Shown here piece by piece: positions 15,305 to 26,028 of a stretch of 64,000 nt of DNA. Each line of letters opens with the position of its first letter. The first letter of the stretch is position 1. Source of the DNA: Aquitalea sp. LB_tupeE (GTDB lineage: Bacteria > Pseudomonadota > Gammaproteobacteria > Burkholderiales > Chromobacteriaceae). The stretch lies in NCBI RefSeq assembly GCF_013391415.1, contig NZ_JACAXB010000018.1:124001-188000 (forward strand), in the 5' to 3' direction. The notes beneath the pieces were generated by a model. It made no database searches and had not been told where the DNA came from. It saw only the letters and a program-made list of their open reading frames with translations. A program made the translations under genes and the position numbers.

Positions 15305-15358
15305 TTTATAACGGCCTTGTTAAATTTTTGCCTGTGGAGTTATTGATAATTTTAAATG

Positions 15359-16063
15359 TTAATTATGTGTGCTAATTATTTTTCCATGCTCTAAGTGAAT
15401 TTTTTTATTGCAAACTCGATTTGTCAATTCATGATCATGGGAGGCAAAAATCAGGATGCCGGCATTGTCCACAAATTCATGCAGGCGCTTTTCTGCCTTG
15501 TGTTTGAAGTTTTCATCCCCTACGCTGATCCATTCATCCATCAGCAGGATTTCTGGTTGAATGCAGGTGGAGATGGCAAAAGCCAGGCGCAGGACCATGC
15601 CGCTGGAGTAGGTACGTACTGGCATATTGAGAAAATCACCCAGTTCACTGAACTCGGCAATCTCATCAATCTTTTCTTCAATCTGGTTGGGTTTTAGCCC
15701 CAAAAACAGGCCGCGCAGACGCATGTTTTCAAAACCGGTTGCTTCCGGGTCCATCCCCAGTTGGGAGTCCAGCAGGCTGGTCACCTTGCCCTGAATATCG
15801 ACATGGCCGATATCCGGTTTGTATACGCCGGCCATGACACGCAGCAGCGTGGTTTTGCCCGAACCGTTGTGGCCGATCAGGGCGACCCGGTCACCCTTGC
15901 GGATGTCCAGGTTGATACCCTTCAGCGACTCCACCATTGTGATCTTGCTGTCATGGTTGATATTGCCGCCGGTGGCGGCAGACAGCAGGGTCTGGCGAAA
16001 CGAACGCTGCTTGGCATCGTATATGGGAAAGCGGACCGTAACGTCTTTGAAAATGATGTGCAT
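15359..16063 (-). CDS. wzt: Polysaccharide ABC exporter, ATP-binding subunit (Wzt/KpsT type)
   Basis: 234 residues. Walker A GHNGSGKTT (64-72), signature YSSGM (152-156) and Walker B ILLMDEW (about 173-180) are all present. Together with the permease it exports an undecaprenyl-linked polysaccharide. The open frame extends upstream to 16132, but the ATG at 16063 fits the family N-terminus (HIIFKDVTVRF) and leaves a 10-base gap after the permease stop. There is no C-terminal carbohydrate-binding domain as in O8/O9-type Wzt, so recognition of a modified chain end is not expected, as in KpsT-like proteins. Confidence 0.92.
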   Translation of the reverse strand: MHIIFKDVTVRFPIYDAKQRSFRQTLLSAATGGNINHDSKITMVESLKGINLDIRKGDRVALIGHNGSGKTTLLRVMAGVYKPDIGHVDIQGKVTSLLDSQLGMDPEATGFENMRLRGLFLGLKPNQIEEKIDEIAEFSELGDFLNMPVRTYSSGMVLRLAFAISTCIQPEILLMDEWISVGDENFKHKAEKRLHEFVDNAGILIFASHDHELTNRVCNKKIHLEHGKIISTHN

Positions 16064-16073
16064 GGCTATTCTT

Positions 16074-16859
16074 TTAAATCCAGTAGGCAATTCTGTGCTT
16101 GTAACGGCTGAACAGGGCAAGCGCACAAGCACTGCCTATCACCAGTGTTGCCGTGGCAAAACCCCAGATCCAGGTGGGTGGTAGCTGTCCCAGCAAGGGT
16201 TGACGGGTGATATCCAGAAAGCCGGTAAACGGATTCAGATAGATCAGATGCTGGCGTTGGGGGGATAGTTGATCCACATTCCACAGAATAGGGGTTACAA
16301 AAAACAATAGTGAAATAAGGTTGCTGACGATGGGTTGCATATCGCGAAAGCGGGTGCAGAATATTCCTGCCAGCACGCCTATCCAGAACAGGTTGGCAGC
16401 AACCAGCACAATACCTGGAATGAATAGCAGGGCATGCCAGTTTACCGCGATGGGCAGTACAAACAATTCAATGATAAAAATCACCAGATTGTGCGCCATG
16501 ATGATGGTGTGGCGCCACATGATGCGGAAAATGAACAGACTCATCGGCAGCTTCATTTGCCGGATATAGTGGGCCGAGCCAGCAAAACTGTCGCTGAAAT
16601 CATTCATCATGCCGGACATGTAGCCCCACAGGATAACCCCCAGAGTGAGGCGCGGAATGAAAGTGTTCAAGTCATTCTTGAACAACATGCCATACAGTGG
16701 CCCCATGGCGGCAATGGTAATGGCCATGCTGATGGTAATCCAGAATGGGCCGATTTTGGATCTGCGATAGCGCAGTCGGATATCTTGCCACCCCATGGCC
16801 AACCATAAGTGCCGGGAGTGGTATGCATCCTTGATGTCTTCAATTGCATTGCTGAACAT
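16074..16859 (-). CDS. wzm: Polysaccharide ABC exporter, permease subunit (Wzm/KpsM type)
   Basis: 261 residues with about six membrane segments and the ABC-2 polysaccharide permease pattern (LAMGWQDIRLRYRRSKIGPFW at the start, FCTRFRDMQP and SNLISLLFFVTPILW in the second half). It forms the membrane channel of the exporter with the ATPase encoded next to it. It starts 16 bases after the upstream glycosyltransferase gene, consistent with one operon. Confidence 0.93.
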   Translation of the reverse strand: MFSNAIEDIKDAYHSRHLWLAMGWQDIRLRYRRSKIGPFWITISMAITIAAMGPLYGMLFKNDLNTFIPRLTLGVILWGYMSGMMNDFSDSFAGSAHYIRQMKLPMSLFIFRIMWRHTIIMAHNLVIFIIELFVLPIAVNWHALLFIPGIVLVAANLFWIGVLAGIFCTRFRDMQPIVSNLISLLFFVTPILWNVDQLSPQRQHLIYLNPFTGFLDITRQPLLGQLPPTWIWGFATATLVIGSACALALFSRYKHRIAYWI

Positions 16860-16875
16860 AGTATAGATACGCCTG

Positions 16876-18207
16876 TTATTGCTCTGTTTTCGTAATGGAT
16901 GTAATGGGTTTTGGGTTTAATTCTTGTAATACGGCATTGACCACGCTGTCGGCAGTGATGCTGGCCGTACAGGGGGGAATGTCATAGCCGGCAGGACAGG
17001 CATCCATCCAGGTGTCGGTTGACCACCAGCAATTACCGCATTCTTTAGGGCCGATATTGATATTATCGGTGTAGCCAAACCAGTCCAGATTGGTTGGGCC
17101 AAACATCACAACGCTTTTCACGCCCAGTGAGATGCCAACATGTACCAGACCGGATTCGGAGTCCAGATGTAGTCGAGATCCGGCCAGTATGGACATGGAT
17201 TCCTTGAAAGAAAGCTTGCCTTTCAGGTTGATATCCACGCCCTTGATATCGGCTCCGGTTTCTCCTCCTAATTGCACAATGACCAGGTCTGGCCTTTTTG
17301 CCTTGATCTGACTCACAATGCTTTCCAAGGTTGTCAACGGCATGGATTTGGTCGGACGGTGTGCAACCAGCTTGAATTTTGTGTCCCATCCATCATGAAT
17401 GGTGATATACGTTTTATGCTGCAGGCCCTGCTCAGTGATCACTTCTGGAGTCAGATCCAGTTGAAGCCGGTGACCATCATATGGAATGCCGAGCATCTCA
17501 TGCAAATATTGATACCGGCGATGCCCTTCTTCTGTCGCGATATCAGAAAACTCTCCATCCAGTGAAGGATGGGTAATAATGTATTTCTCGATATCTTTGT
17601 TTGCTTTGGCTGTATGGCTGATGATTTGTCGCAGCTTTTGGCCATGGCTGAGGCTATTTTCTTCAAAGTTGCTGATATGGCAAAAGCTGACGTATTGATT
17701 TACATTCAACGAAAATGTGTAAAATTTTTGTGTGGCCTGAAAGGCTTCCACATTTAATACGTTTCTGAATCCGGGTATGTGGCAAAAAAAAGCACGAATT
17801 GAATTGGGTGAGTGGAAGTACACATCAAAAATGGAATGGTTTCCCAATTGTTTTTGCAAGTCGCGCACCATGCGGGCAATCATGATGGAGTCACCCAGTC
17901 CGCCAGATATTCTCAAACTATAACTGATTTGATTGCTTTCTTTTTCCATGGCCGTGGTCAAGGGGGTGCGGATACCTAGTTTTCTCTTGATCTTGATTGA
18001 GCCAGGAATGATGACTTTGGTCTTGGTAACTCTTATCCCAATGGCTACAGCGCGATCAATACAGTAGGCCAGTACGTGTGGAATGGATTTTGTTTTCAAT
18101 AACTGGGTCACACGCCGCTTACCACGCCGTAAAAGCGGTGTATTGTTTTCAGAAGGCGTGATGGTCTTCGAACGCTTTTCTTTGATTTTTTCAATTTTGC
18201 TATGCAT
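16876..18207 (-). CDS. Glycosyltransferase family 9-like protein
   Basis: 443 residues. The region from about 95 on has GT9-like features: SLRISGGLGDSIMIARMVRD as the first nucleotide-sugar loop, then LHLDSESGLVHVGISLGVKSVVMFGPTN near the end. The last 60 residues hold CGNCWWSTDTWMDAC and CTASITADSVVNAVL, resembling the cysteine-bearing tail of heptosyltransferase-like proteins. The N-terminal 80 residues are basic and of unknown role. Position between the exporter and a GT2 gene suggests it builds the exported polysaccharide or core. Specific sugar unknown. Confidence 0.72.
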   Translation of the reverse strand: MHSKIEKIKEKRSKTITPSENNTPLLRRGKRRVTQLLKTKSIPHVLAYCIDRAVAIGIRVTKTKVIIPGSIKIKRKLGIRTPLTTAMEKESNQISYSLRISGGLGDSIMIARMVRDLQKQLGNHSIFDVYFHSPNSIRAFFCHIPGFRNVLNVEAFQATQKFYTFSLNVNQYVSFCHISNFEENSLSHGQKLRQIISHTAKANKDIEKYIITHPSLDGEFSDIATEEGHRRYQYLHEMLGIPYDGHRLQLDLTPEVITEQGLQHKTYITIHDGWDTKFKLVAHRPTKSMPLTTLESIVSQIKAKRPDLVIVQLGGETGADIKGVDINLKGKLSFKESMSILAGSRLHLDSESGLVHVGISLGVKSVVMFGPTNLDWFGYTDNINIGPKECGNCWWSTDTWMDACPAGYDIPPCTASITADSVVNAVLQELNPKPITSITKTEQ

Positions 18208-18221
18208 GGTTAATCCGATAT

Positions 18222-19043
18222 TTACTTTATTTTTTGGGCTAGTATTTTTTTGTTGCTTTGTTTTCTGATCTTGTCAAAAAACCAACCCCATTTGCTGAAA
18301 TATAATTGTGCTGATTTTAAATGAATCAATAATAATTTTTTATTTTTATAGGATTCCTTGGCGTGGGCGTGAATGACCACTGCTTCTGGGATATATAATA
18401 GTCGTCCTTCTTGAGCCATTCTTCTGGTTAGATCGATATCTTCCATGTACATGAAAAAGCGTTCGTCAAATCCATTTATTTTTTTGAAAATAGCAGTGCG
18501 GAATGCAAAAAAACAACCACTTGCATTGGATAGTTCAAGACGTTGGTCTGGGTTCATCCACTGCAATTCATAGTTGTAATCCAGAACAGCTCCCAGTGGT
18601 GGAAGGAAGCGCCGGGCAAACAGATTGGCTGGCGTGGGCAACAGCTTGGTCAGGCGTTGCAGCCTGCCGTCTGGATACAGTACCTTGGGGCTGCAGCCGA
18701 CAACAGACGGGTCCTGCAGCATGGGGGTGATCAACTGGTCCAGTAAGTCGGGTTCAAAGCTGATATCCGGGTTTAATAATACATGAAAATCACTCTGAAC
18801 CTGCTTGATTGCGTAGTTGTGTCCTTTGCCAAAACCCAGGTTTGCTCCCATGAAGTGGTATTCATGCCCTTTGCATTCTTGCTCAAGTGCATTGGTTGGA
18901 GAGTTGTCTACGATGATTAATCTGATTTTCCATTGACTGTTTTCTACCGAGTGCAGCAGGCTTGCAATCTGGTCTTGGGGGGTGTTGAACAATACCAAGG
19001 AGGCGCTGATGCTGGCTTGTCTTGTTATGCCTGTTTTATGCAA
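18222..19043 (-). CDS. Glycosyltransferase family 2 (rhamnosyltransferase-like)
   Basis: 273 residues with a GT-A fold pattern: SASLVLFNTPQDQI, then IIVDNSP, GANLGFGKGHN, a metal-binding-type LLNPDISFEPD, and MYMEDIDLTRRM near the C-terminus, as in rhamnosyltransferases of the WbbL/RgpF kind. It follows the dTDP-rhamnose genes, so rhamnose is a reasonable donor (inference). The frame is open far upstream into rfbC, but no ATG lies at a sensible place. TTG at 19043, overlapping the rfbC stop by 8 bases with GGCAG ahead, is the most plausible start, and this start is uncertain. Confidence 0.82.
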   Translation of the reverse strand: MHKTGITRQASISASLVLFNTPQDQIASLLHSVENSQWKIRLIIVDNSPTNALEQECKGHEYHFMGANLGFGKGHNYAIKQVQSDFHVLLNPDISFEPDLLDQLITPMLQDPSVVGCSPKVLYPDGRLQRLTKLLPTPANLFARRFLPPLGAVLDYNYELQWMNPDQRLELSNASGCFFAFRTAIFKKINGFDERFFMYMEDIDLTRRMAQEGRLLYIPEAVVIHAHAKESYKNKKLLLIHLKSAQLYFSKWGWFFDKIRKQSNKKILAQKIK

Positions 19044-19584
19044 AGGTATCTGCCTGACTGAAAAGCACGGCTTGTTGGTCCTTTGCGGACAAAATGGGTT
19101 TTTCTTGCAGCGGCCATGGAATGTCCAGTGTAGGGTCGGACCAACGGATGCTGCGCTCCGACTGTGCATTCCAATAGTTATCTGTTTTGTATTGAATTTC
19201 GGCCACTTCACTCAATGTGAGGAAGCCGTGAGCAAAACCGGGTGGTATCCATAGCTGCTGTTTGTTGCAGGCACTTAATATGGCCATTACACTTTGGCCA
19301 AATGTCCGTGATGAACGGCGTAAATCAATGGCAATATCAAAAACCTCTCCTACGCAGCAACGCACCAGCTTACCTTGTGCAAATGGGGGAAGTTGGTAGT
19401 GCAAACCACGCAGTACACCTTTGCAAGAGCGGCTGTGGTTGTCCTGGACAAATTCAACCTTGCGGCCGATGGCTTCTTCAAAGCGCTTCTGGTTGAAGCT
19501 TTCGAAGAAGAACCCACGTTCGTCGCCAAAGACGGCAGGTTCAATGATTTTGACGTCCGCAATGGCGGTATCGATGATTTTCAT
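19036..19584 (-). CDS. rfbC: dTDP-4-dehydrorhamnose 3,5-epimerase
   Basis: 182 residues, full length for RmlC. It epimerises C3 and C5 of dTDP-4-keto-6-deoxyglucose. Visible: EPAVFGDERGFFFESFN near the start, VQDNHSRS, the catalytic His in RGLHYQ, and WIPPGFAHGF. It lies 15 bases after rfbA and is the last of the four rhamnose genes (order B-D-A-C). Confidence 0.97.
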   Translation of the reverse strand: MKIIDTAIADVKIIEPAVFGDERGFFFESFNQKRFEEAIGRKVEFVQDNHSRSCKGVLRGLHYQLPPFAQGKLVRCCVGEVFDIAIDLRRSSRTFGQSVMAILSACNKQQLWIPPGFAHGFLTLSEVAEIQYKTDNYWNAQSERSIRWSDPTLDIPWPLQEKPILSAKDQQAVLFSQADTFA

Positions 19585-19599
19585 GAATGGCTTGCTTTC

Positions 19600-20469
19600 T
19601 TACTTCAGCAGCTGCAGCAGGTATTGCCCGTAGGCATTCTTCTTCAGCGGTTGCGCCAGTTTTTCCAATTGTGCTGCGTCTATCCAGTGCTGCACGTAGG
19701 AAATTTCTTCCAGGCAGGCCACTTTCAGGCCCTGACGGTTTTCCACGGTGGCAATGAACTGGCTGGCTTCCAGCATGGATTCGTGGGTGCCGGTATCCAG
19801 CCAGGCATAGCCACGGCCCATGGTCTGTACATCCAGTTGGCCTTGCTGCAGATAGTGGTTGTTGACGTCGGTGATTTCCAGTTCGCCGCGCGGTGAGGGG
19901 CGGATGGACTTGGCAATATCGACGACCTGATTGTCGTAGAAGTACAGGCCAGTGACGGCATAGTTGGACTTCGGAGTGACAGGTTTTTCTTCGATGGACA
20001 AGGCCTTGCCCTGGGTGTCGAATTCCACCACGCCGTAACGTTCCGGGTCCTGCACGTGGTAGGCAAACACACTGGCGCCTTGCTGTTTGGCGCTGGCCGC
20101 TTTCAGCAGTTTAGGGAAATCATGGCCGTGGAAGATGTTGTCACCCAGCACCAGTGCCGAAGGCGCGCCTGCCAGGAAGTCTTCGCCAATGATGAAGGCC
20201 TGTGCCAGGCCATCTGGACTGGGTTGTACCGCGTATTGCAGGCGGATGCCCCACTGGCTGCCATCGCCCAGCAACTGTTCGAAGCGTGGGGTGTCTTGCG
20301 GGGTGGAGATGATCAGGATGTCGCGAATTCCTGTCAGCATCAGGGTGCTGAGCGGGTAGTAGATCATCGGCTTGTCGTAGATGGGCAGCAATTGTTTGCT
20401 GACTGCCAGTGTGGCGGGGTACAGGCGGGTACCACTACCCCCCGCCAGAATGATGCCTTTACGTTTCAT
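19600..20469 (-). CDS. rfbA: Glucose-1-phosphate thymidylyltransferase
   Basis: 289 residues, full length. It makes dTDP-glucose from dTTP and glucose 1-phosphate, the first step to dTDP-L-rhamnose. Visible: nucleotide-binding [20 protein letters not shown] at residues about 10-29, LGDNIFHG, and [13 protein letters not shown]. It starts 16 bases after rfbD. Confidence 0.97.
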   Translation of the reverse strand: MKRKGIILAGGSGTRLYPATLAVSKQLLPIYDKPMIYYPLSTLMLTGIRDILIISTPQDTPRFEQLLGDGSQWGIRLQYAVQPSPDGLAQAFIIGEDFLAGAPSALVLGDNIFHGHDFPKLLKAASAKQQGASVFAYHVQDPERYGVVEFDTQGKALSIEEKPVTPKSNYAVTGLYFYDNQVVDIAKSIRPSPRGELEITDVNNHYLQQGQLDVQTMGRGYAWLDTGTHESMLEASQFIATVENRQGLKVACLEEISYVQHWIDAAQLEKLAQPLKKNAYGQYLLQLLK

Positions 20470-20485
20470 CTGCTTGCGTCCTGCA

Positions 20486-21379
20486 TCAGGAATTGAATAT
20501 CTGCTGGAACACCTGTTCCACGCCGCTCTGCCATGTTGGCATGATCAGGCCGAACGCGCCCTGGATTTTACTGCAATTTAGCCTGGAGTTGCCGGGGCGT
20601 TTCGCGGGGGTCGGATAGGCGCTGCCGGGAATGGCGTGCAGGTTTTCCGGTTTCAGTTGCAATGCAACACCGTAACGTTCTGCCAGTGCTAGAAGGTATG
20701 CGGTATAACCATGCCAGCTGGTGCTGCCACTGCTGGTGAGGTGGTAGGTGCCAAGCAGCGTTTTGTCCTGACTGGTTTGCCACTGTTTGATGATGTGGGC
20801 GGTCACATCGGCAATCAGCGCTGCCGGGGTGGGGGCACCAATCTGGTCTGCCACCACATTCAGGCTGTCGCGCTCGCGCGCCAGGCGCATGATGGTTTTT
20901 AGGAAGTTGCCGCCGTGTGCACCCAGCACCCAGCTGGTGCGCAGGATGATGTGGTCTGCACCACTGGCGCGAATGGCCTGTTCACCCTGGTATTTGCTCA
21001 TGCCATACACTGACTGCGGGTTGACGGCATCGTCTTCGAGATAGGCGTCGGCTTTATCTCCATCGAATACATAGTCGGTGGAGTAGTGCAGCAGCAGTGC
21101 ATTTTTTGCTGCAGCCCAGTCGGCCATTGCAGCGGGTGCGGCAGCATTCACGGCGTTGGCAAGCACGGCGTCAGTCTCGGCCTTGTCCACTGCAGTGTAG
21201 GCCGCCGGGTTGACGATGATGTCTGGTTGGGTTCGATCCAGCGCGGCGGCAATGTCAGCCGGGCGGGACAGGTCCAGTTGCTGGCGATTCAGGCAGATGC
21301 ACTCGCCCAGCATGGCCAGTGAGCGTTTAAGCTCGAAGCCCAGCTGGCCGTTTATGCCGGTAATCAGGATGCGGCTCAT
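20486..21379 (-). CDS. rfbD: dTDP-4-dehydrorhamnose reductase
   Basis: 297 residues. It performs the final NAD(P)H reduction to dTDP-L-rhamnose. Visible: [10 protein letters not shown] at the N-terminus, [12 protein letters not shown], the STDYVFDG stretch, and the YGMSKYQGE catalytic Tyr-X3-Lys. The start overlaps the rfbB stop by four bases (ATGA), showing translational coupling. Confidence 0.97.
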   Translation of the reverse strand: MSRILITGINGQLGFELKRSLAMLGECICLNRQQLDLSRPADIAAALDRTQPDIIVNPAAYTAVDKAETDAVLANAVNAAAPAAMADWAAAKNALLLHYSTDYVFDGDKADAYLEDDAVNPQSVYGMSKYQGEQAIRASGADHIILRTSWVLGAHGGNFLKTIMRLARERDSLNVVADQIGAPTPAALIADVTAHIIKQWQTSQDKTLLGTYHLTSSGSTSWHGYTAYLLALAERYGVALQLKPENLHAIPGSAYPTPAKRPGNSRLNCSKIQGAFGLIMPTWQSGVEQVFQQIFNS

Positions 21380-22440
21380 GCCTTATTCCCGTAATGTTGT
21401 TCCAGCCATTGGCGGTAGTTGCCGCTGGTGACGTTGCTGACCCAGTCCTGATTATCCAGATACCACGCTACGGTCTTGCGGATGCCGCTTTCAAAGGTTT
21501 CTGCCGGTTTCCAGCCCAGCTCGCGTTCCAGCTTGCGTGCATCGATTGCATAGCGACGGTCATGGCCGGGGCGGTCCTGCACGTTGGTGATCTGCTCGGC
21601 ATAGCCTGTGCCATCTGCTTTGGGGCGCAAGCTGTCCAGGATACTGCAGATGGTGCGTACTACATCCAGATTGGCTTTTTCGTTCCAGCCGCCAACATTA
21701 TAGGTTTCACCGAGGCGACCATGTGCCAACACGGTGCGGATGGCGCTGCAATGGTCTTTCACATACAGCCAGTCGCGAATTTGCTGGCCGTCTCCATAAA
21801 TGGGCAAGGGCTTGCCCGCCAGTGCATTCAGGATGACCAGCGGAATCAGCTTTTCCGGGAAGTGATAGGGTCCGTAGTTGTTGCTGCAGTTAGTCGTCAG
21901 GACCGGCAGGCCGTAAGTATGGTGCCAGGCGCGAACCAGGTGGTCTGATGCGGCCTTGCTGGCCGAGTAGGGGCTGTTGGGTTCGTAGCGGTTGCTTTCG
22001 CTGAACGGTGCGTCACTGGCGGACAGGGTGCCGTACACTTCATCAGTGGAAACGTGCAGGAAGCGGAAGGCAGCCTTGGCTTCGTCTTTCAGTCCACTCC
22101 AGTAGACCCGCACCGCTTCCAGCAGATTGAAGGTGCCTACCACATTGGTCTGGATGAACTCGCCTGGGCCGTGGATGGAGCGGTCAACATGGCTTTCGGC
22201 CGCGAAGTTGATGACGGCGCGTACCTGGTGCTTATGCAGAAGTTGACTGACCAGCTCGCGATCACCGATATCGCCCTGAACAAACAGGTGGCGTGGGTCG
22301 TTTTCCAGGCTGGCCAGGGTTTGCAGATTGCCGGCGTAGGTCAGCTTGTCCAGGTTGATCACACCTTCGTCATTGCCATTCAGCCAGTCCAGAACAAAGT
22401 TGGCTCCAATGAAGCCAGCACCGCCAGTCACCAATATCAT
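21376..22440 (-). CDS. rfbB: dTDP-glucose 4,6-dehydratase
   Basis: 354 residues, full length. It converts dTDP-glucose to the 4-keto-6-deoxy sugar. Visible: [20 protein letters not shown], the STDEVYGTL catalytic loop, [14 protein letters not shown] (Tyr/Lys), and [18 protein letters not shown]. It is the first gene of the minus-strand polysaccharide run; the 200 bases upstream, shared with the divergent initiating transferase, should contain its promoter. Confidence 0.98.
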   Translation of the reverse strand: MILVTGGAGFIGANFVLDWLNGNDEGVINLDKLTYAGNLQTLASLENDPRHLFVQGDIGDRELVSQLLHKHQVRAVINFAAESHVDRSIHGPGEFIQTNVVGTFNLLEAVRVYWSGLKDEAKAAFRFLHVSTDEVYGTLSASDAPFSESNRYEPNSPYSASKAASDHLVRAWHHTYGLPVLTTNCSNNYGPYHFPEKLIPLVILNALAGKPLPIYGDGQQIRDWLYVKDHCSAIRTVLAHGRLGETYNVGGWNEKANLDVVRTICSILDSLRPKADGTGYAEQITNVQDRPGHDRRYAIDARKLERELGWKPAETFESGIRKTVAWYLDNQDWVSNVTSGNYRQWLEQHYGNKA

Positions 22441-22640
22441 TTAACAATTCCAATAAGTAAATGGTTTTTGCTTGGCGCGGGGCCATGGTAAAGTAGCCCA
22501 CCGTGGGCAAGTACATTGTGCTCGCCTGCAAGGCCGACATTATAAGACAAAATTGCCCGGCTTCTCGTTGTACAGTCTTGCGACTGCAACGGGCAGACCC
22601 GATTATTCCGTTTTCACGCCCATTCAGGCCTTGATGCCCC
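22441..22640. other. Divergent intergenic region, rfbB / WecA-like gene
   Basis: 200 bases between divergently transcribed genes. TATAAG near 22540 is a possible -10 for the rightward gene, but the -35 is poor. No JUMPstart (ops) motif was seen on either strand. Confidence 0.4.
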
Positions 22641-23741
22641 ATGTTGCAGATTCTCTTGCTTGCACTGATTGCTTCTTTTACGACCGGGCTGTTGCTGATT
22701 CGGTATGCGCACTTGCATGCACGTTTTTCGACCGATGGCGACGTCACCGGCGTGCAGAAATTCCACGCCACGCCGGTACCGCGTATTGGCGGTCTGCCCA
22801 TCATGCTGGGCCTGATTGCTGGCTGTGCGCTGTCTGGCTATCTCAATACATCCGAGTGGGTATTACTGTTGTTGCTATCGGCTTTTCCAGCATTTACAGC
22901 TGGTTTTATCGAAGACCTCACCAAGAAAATCGGCCCCTTGCCACGTCTGCTGGCCACCTTTGTGGCTGCCGCGCTGGGCTATTTTCTGCTGGGTGCTGGG
23001 CTGGCCCGGCTGTCCATCCCCGGGGTAGATCACCTGCTAGCCACGTATTGGTGGCTATCCTTACTGCTGACCATGGTGGCAGTTGGGGGCGTGGCTCATG
23101 CTGTCAATATCATTGACGGTTATAACGGTTTGTCCGGCATGGTGGCGGTGTTCATTTTCCTGTCCATCATTTATGTCTGTTTCAAAGTGCATGACATCGT
23201 GTTGATGAGTGTGTGCTTTGCCATGGTTGGCGCTGTGCTGGGGTTCCTGTTCTGGAATTTCCCGCGCGGGCTGATATTTGCTGGCGATGGTGGGGCTTAT
23301 CTGATTGGCTTCATGATTGCCGAGATGTCGGTTTTGCTGGTGGCGCGCAACCCCGCAGTGTCGCCGTGGTTTCCTTTGCTGTGCGTGATTTACCCTGTTT
23401 TTGAAACCATTTTTTCCATTTACCGGCGCAAATTCCTGCAGGGCCGGGCGGTGGGCTATCCGGATGCGCTGCATCTGCACCAGATGATTTACAAGCGCAT
23501 GGTGCTGTGGATGGTGGGCTCCAAGGATGCGCGCCACCTGACTCAGCGCAACAGCATGACTTCGCCTTATCTGTGGTTGCTGACCTCGTTTTCGGTGGTG
23601 CCGGCCATGTTGTTCTGGAACCATACCTGGGTGTTGATGCTGTTCTGCCTGTTGTTTGTGCTGTGCTATCTGCGTCTGTATCGCATGATCGTACGCTTCA
23701 AAGTACCCAGCTGGCTGGTGCTGCGTCGCGACGATTCCTGA
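22641..23741 (+). CDS. WecA/MraY-like undecaprenyl-phosphate sugar-1-phosphate transferase
   Basis: 366 residues with about ten membrane segments. Conserved loops of this superfamily are present: VQKFHATPVPRIGG after the first segment, AHAVNIIDGYNGLSG (the DDGxDGLxx-type acidic motif), FAGDGGAYLIGF and a basic cytoplasmic loop with HLHQMIYKR. Such enzymes start O-antigen or capsule units on undecaprenyl phosphate in the inner membrane. Its place next to the rhamnose operon suggests that role here. The exact sugar (GlcNAc, QuiNAc, FucNAc) cannot be told. It is transcribed opposite to the cluster. Confidence 0.85.
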   Translation: MLQILLLALIASFTTGLLLIRYAHLHARFSTDGDVTGVQKFHATPVPRIGGLPIMLGLIAGCALSGYLNTSEWVLLLLLSAFPAFTAGFIEDLTKKIGPLPRLLATFVAAALGYFLLGAGLARLSIPGVDHLLATYWWLSLLLTMVAVGGVAHAVNIIDGYNGLSGMVAVFIFLSIIYVCFKVHDIVLMSVCFAMVGAVLGFLFWNFPRGLIFAGDGGAYLIGFMIAEMSVLLVARNPAVSPWFPLLCVIYPVFETIFSIYRRKFLQGRAVGYPDALHLHQMIYKRMVLWMVGSKDARHLTQRNSMTSPYLWLLTSFSVVPAMLFWNHTWVLMLFCLLFVLCYLRLYRMIVRFKVPSWLVLRRDDS

Positions 23742-23786
23742 GCCCTACCTGTCCGGGTGAGCAGCAAAGTTTTTGCAGCTCCCCCA

Positions 23787-23816
23787 CTTGAAACCTCCTT
23801 GTGCCGTCCCTATTAT
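23787..23816 (+). promoter_or_regulatory. groES-groEL promoter (sigma70 and sigma32-like)
   Basis: TTGAAA (23788-23793) is spaced 17 bases from TATTAT (23811-23816), a good vegetative promoter. The same bases also read as CTTGAAA-N14-CCCTATTAT, close to the heat-shock sigma32 consensus. The -10 touches the CIRCE operator. Confidence 0.75.
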
Positions 23817-23842
23817 TAGCACTCGTCAGGGGCGAGTGCTAA
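23816..23842 (+). promoter_or_regulatory. CIRCE operator (HrcA binding site)
   Basis: A perfect TTAGCACTC-N9-GAGTGCTAA inverted repeat, the canonical CIRCE element bound by the heat-sensitive repressor HrcA. It begins at the last base of the -10 and so would block transcription initiation. Confidence 0.97.
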
Positions 23843-23913
23843 TTCCCGCCCCGTACTGCCATCCAGGCAGATCATTTTTGCTTTCAACAGCCAATTGTAT
23901 TTAGGAGAGATCA

Positions 23914-24201
23914 ATGGCAATTCGTCCGCTGCACGATCGTGTTGTTATCAAGCGCCTTGAGGCTGAAGAAAAAACCGCATCCGGTATCGTTCTGCCGGGC
24001 GCAGCAGCTGAAAAGCCCGACATGGGCGAGGTGCTGGCTGTGGGTAACGGCAAGGTTCTGGACAATGGCGAACGTCGTCCGCTGGAGCTGAAGGTTGGTG
24101 ACAAGGTCATCTTCGGCAAATATTCCGGCCAGTCCGTCAAGGTTGATGGTGAAGAAGTCCTCGTAATGCGCGAGGAAGATGTAATGGGCATCGTCGAGTA
24201 A
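23914..24201 (+). CDS. groES: Co-chaperonin GroES
   Basis: 95 residues, standard length. It forms the heptameric lid of the GroEL folding chamber in the cytoplasm. Visible: [12 protein letters not shown] at the start, the mobile loop [14 protein letters not shown] (about 17-30), and [17 protein letters not shown] lies about 8 bases before the ATG. groEL follows after 54 bases under the same heat-shock control. Confidence 0.99.
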   Translation: MAIRPLHDRVVIKRLEAEEKTASGIVLPGAAAEKPDMGEVLAVGNGKVLDNGERRPLELKVGDKVIFGKYSGQSVKVDGEEVLVMREEDVMGIVE

Positions 24202-24237
24202 TTCCGATCCATACACGCTTCTACGACCCTTTTATAG

Positions 24238-25899
<1,662 letters not shown>

Positions 25900-25925
25900 G
25901 CTGCTTCAGCCTCTCGCTGAACCTG

Positions 25926-25957
25926 AAAACCCCGCACTTGTGCGGGGTTTTTGTTTT
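25926..25957 (+). terminator. groESL terminator
   Basis: Stem AAAACCCCGCA / TGCGGGGTTTT with a four-base loop, followed by TTGTTTTTT. Confidence 0.93.
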
Positions 25958-26028
25958 TTGGTCGCCAGCCGGTTGCAGCGCTGATCTCTGGCACAATAAG
26001 CGCATTGAGAACCAGACAAGGATGTCCC

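Noticed and set aside
22441..22500. JUMPstart (ops) element before the polysaccharide genes
   Set aside because: No GGCGGTAG-type core on either strand upstream of rfbB or the initiating transferase.
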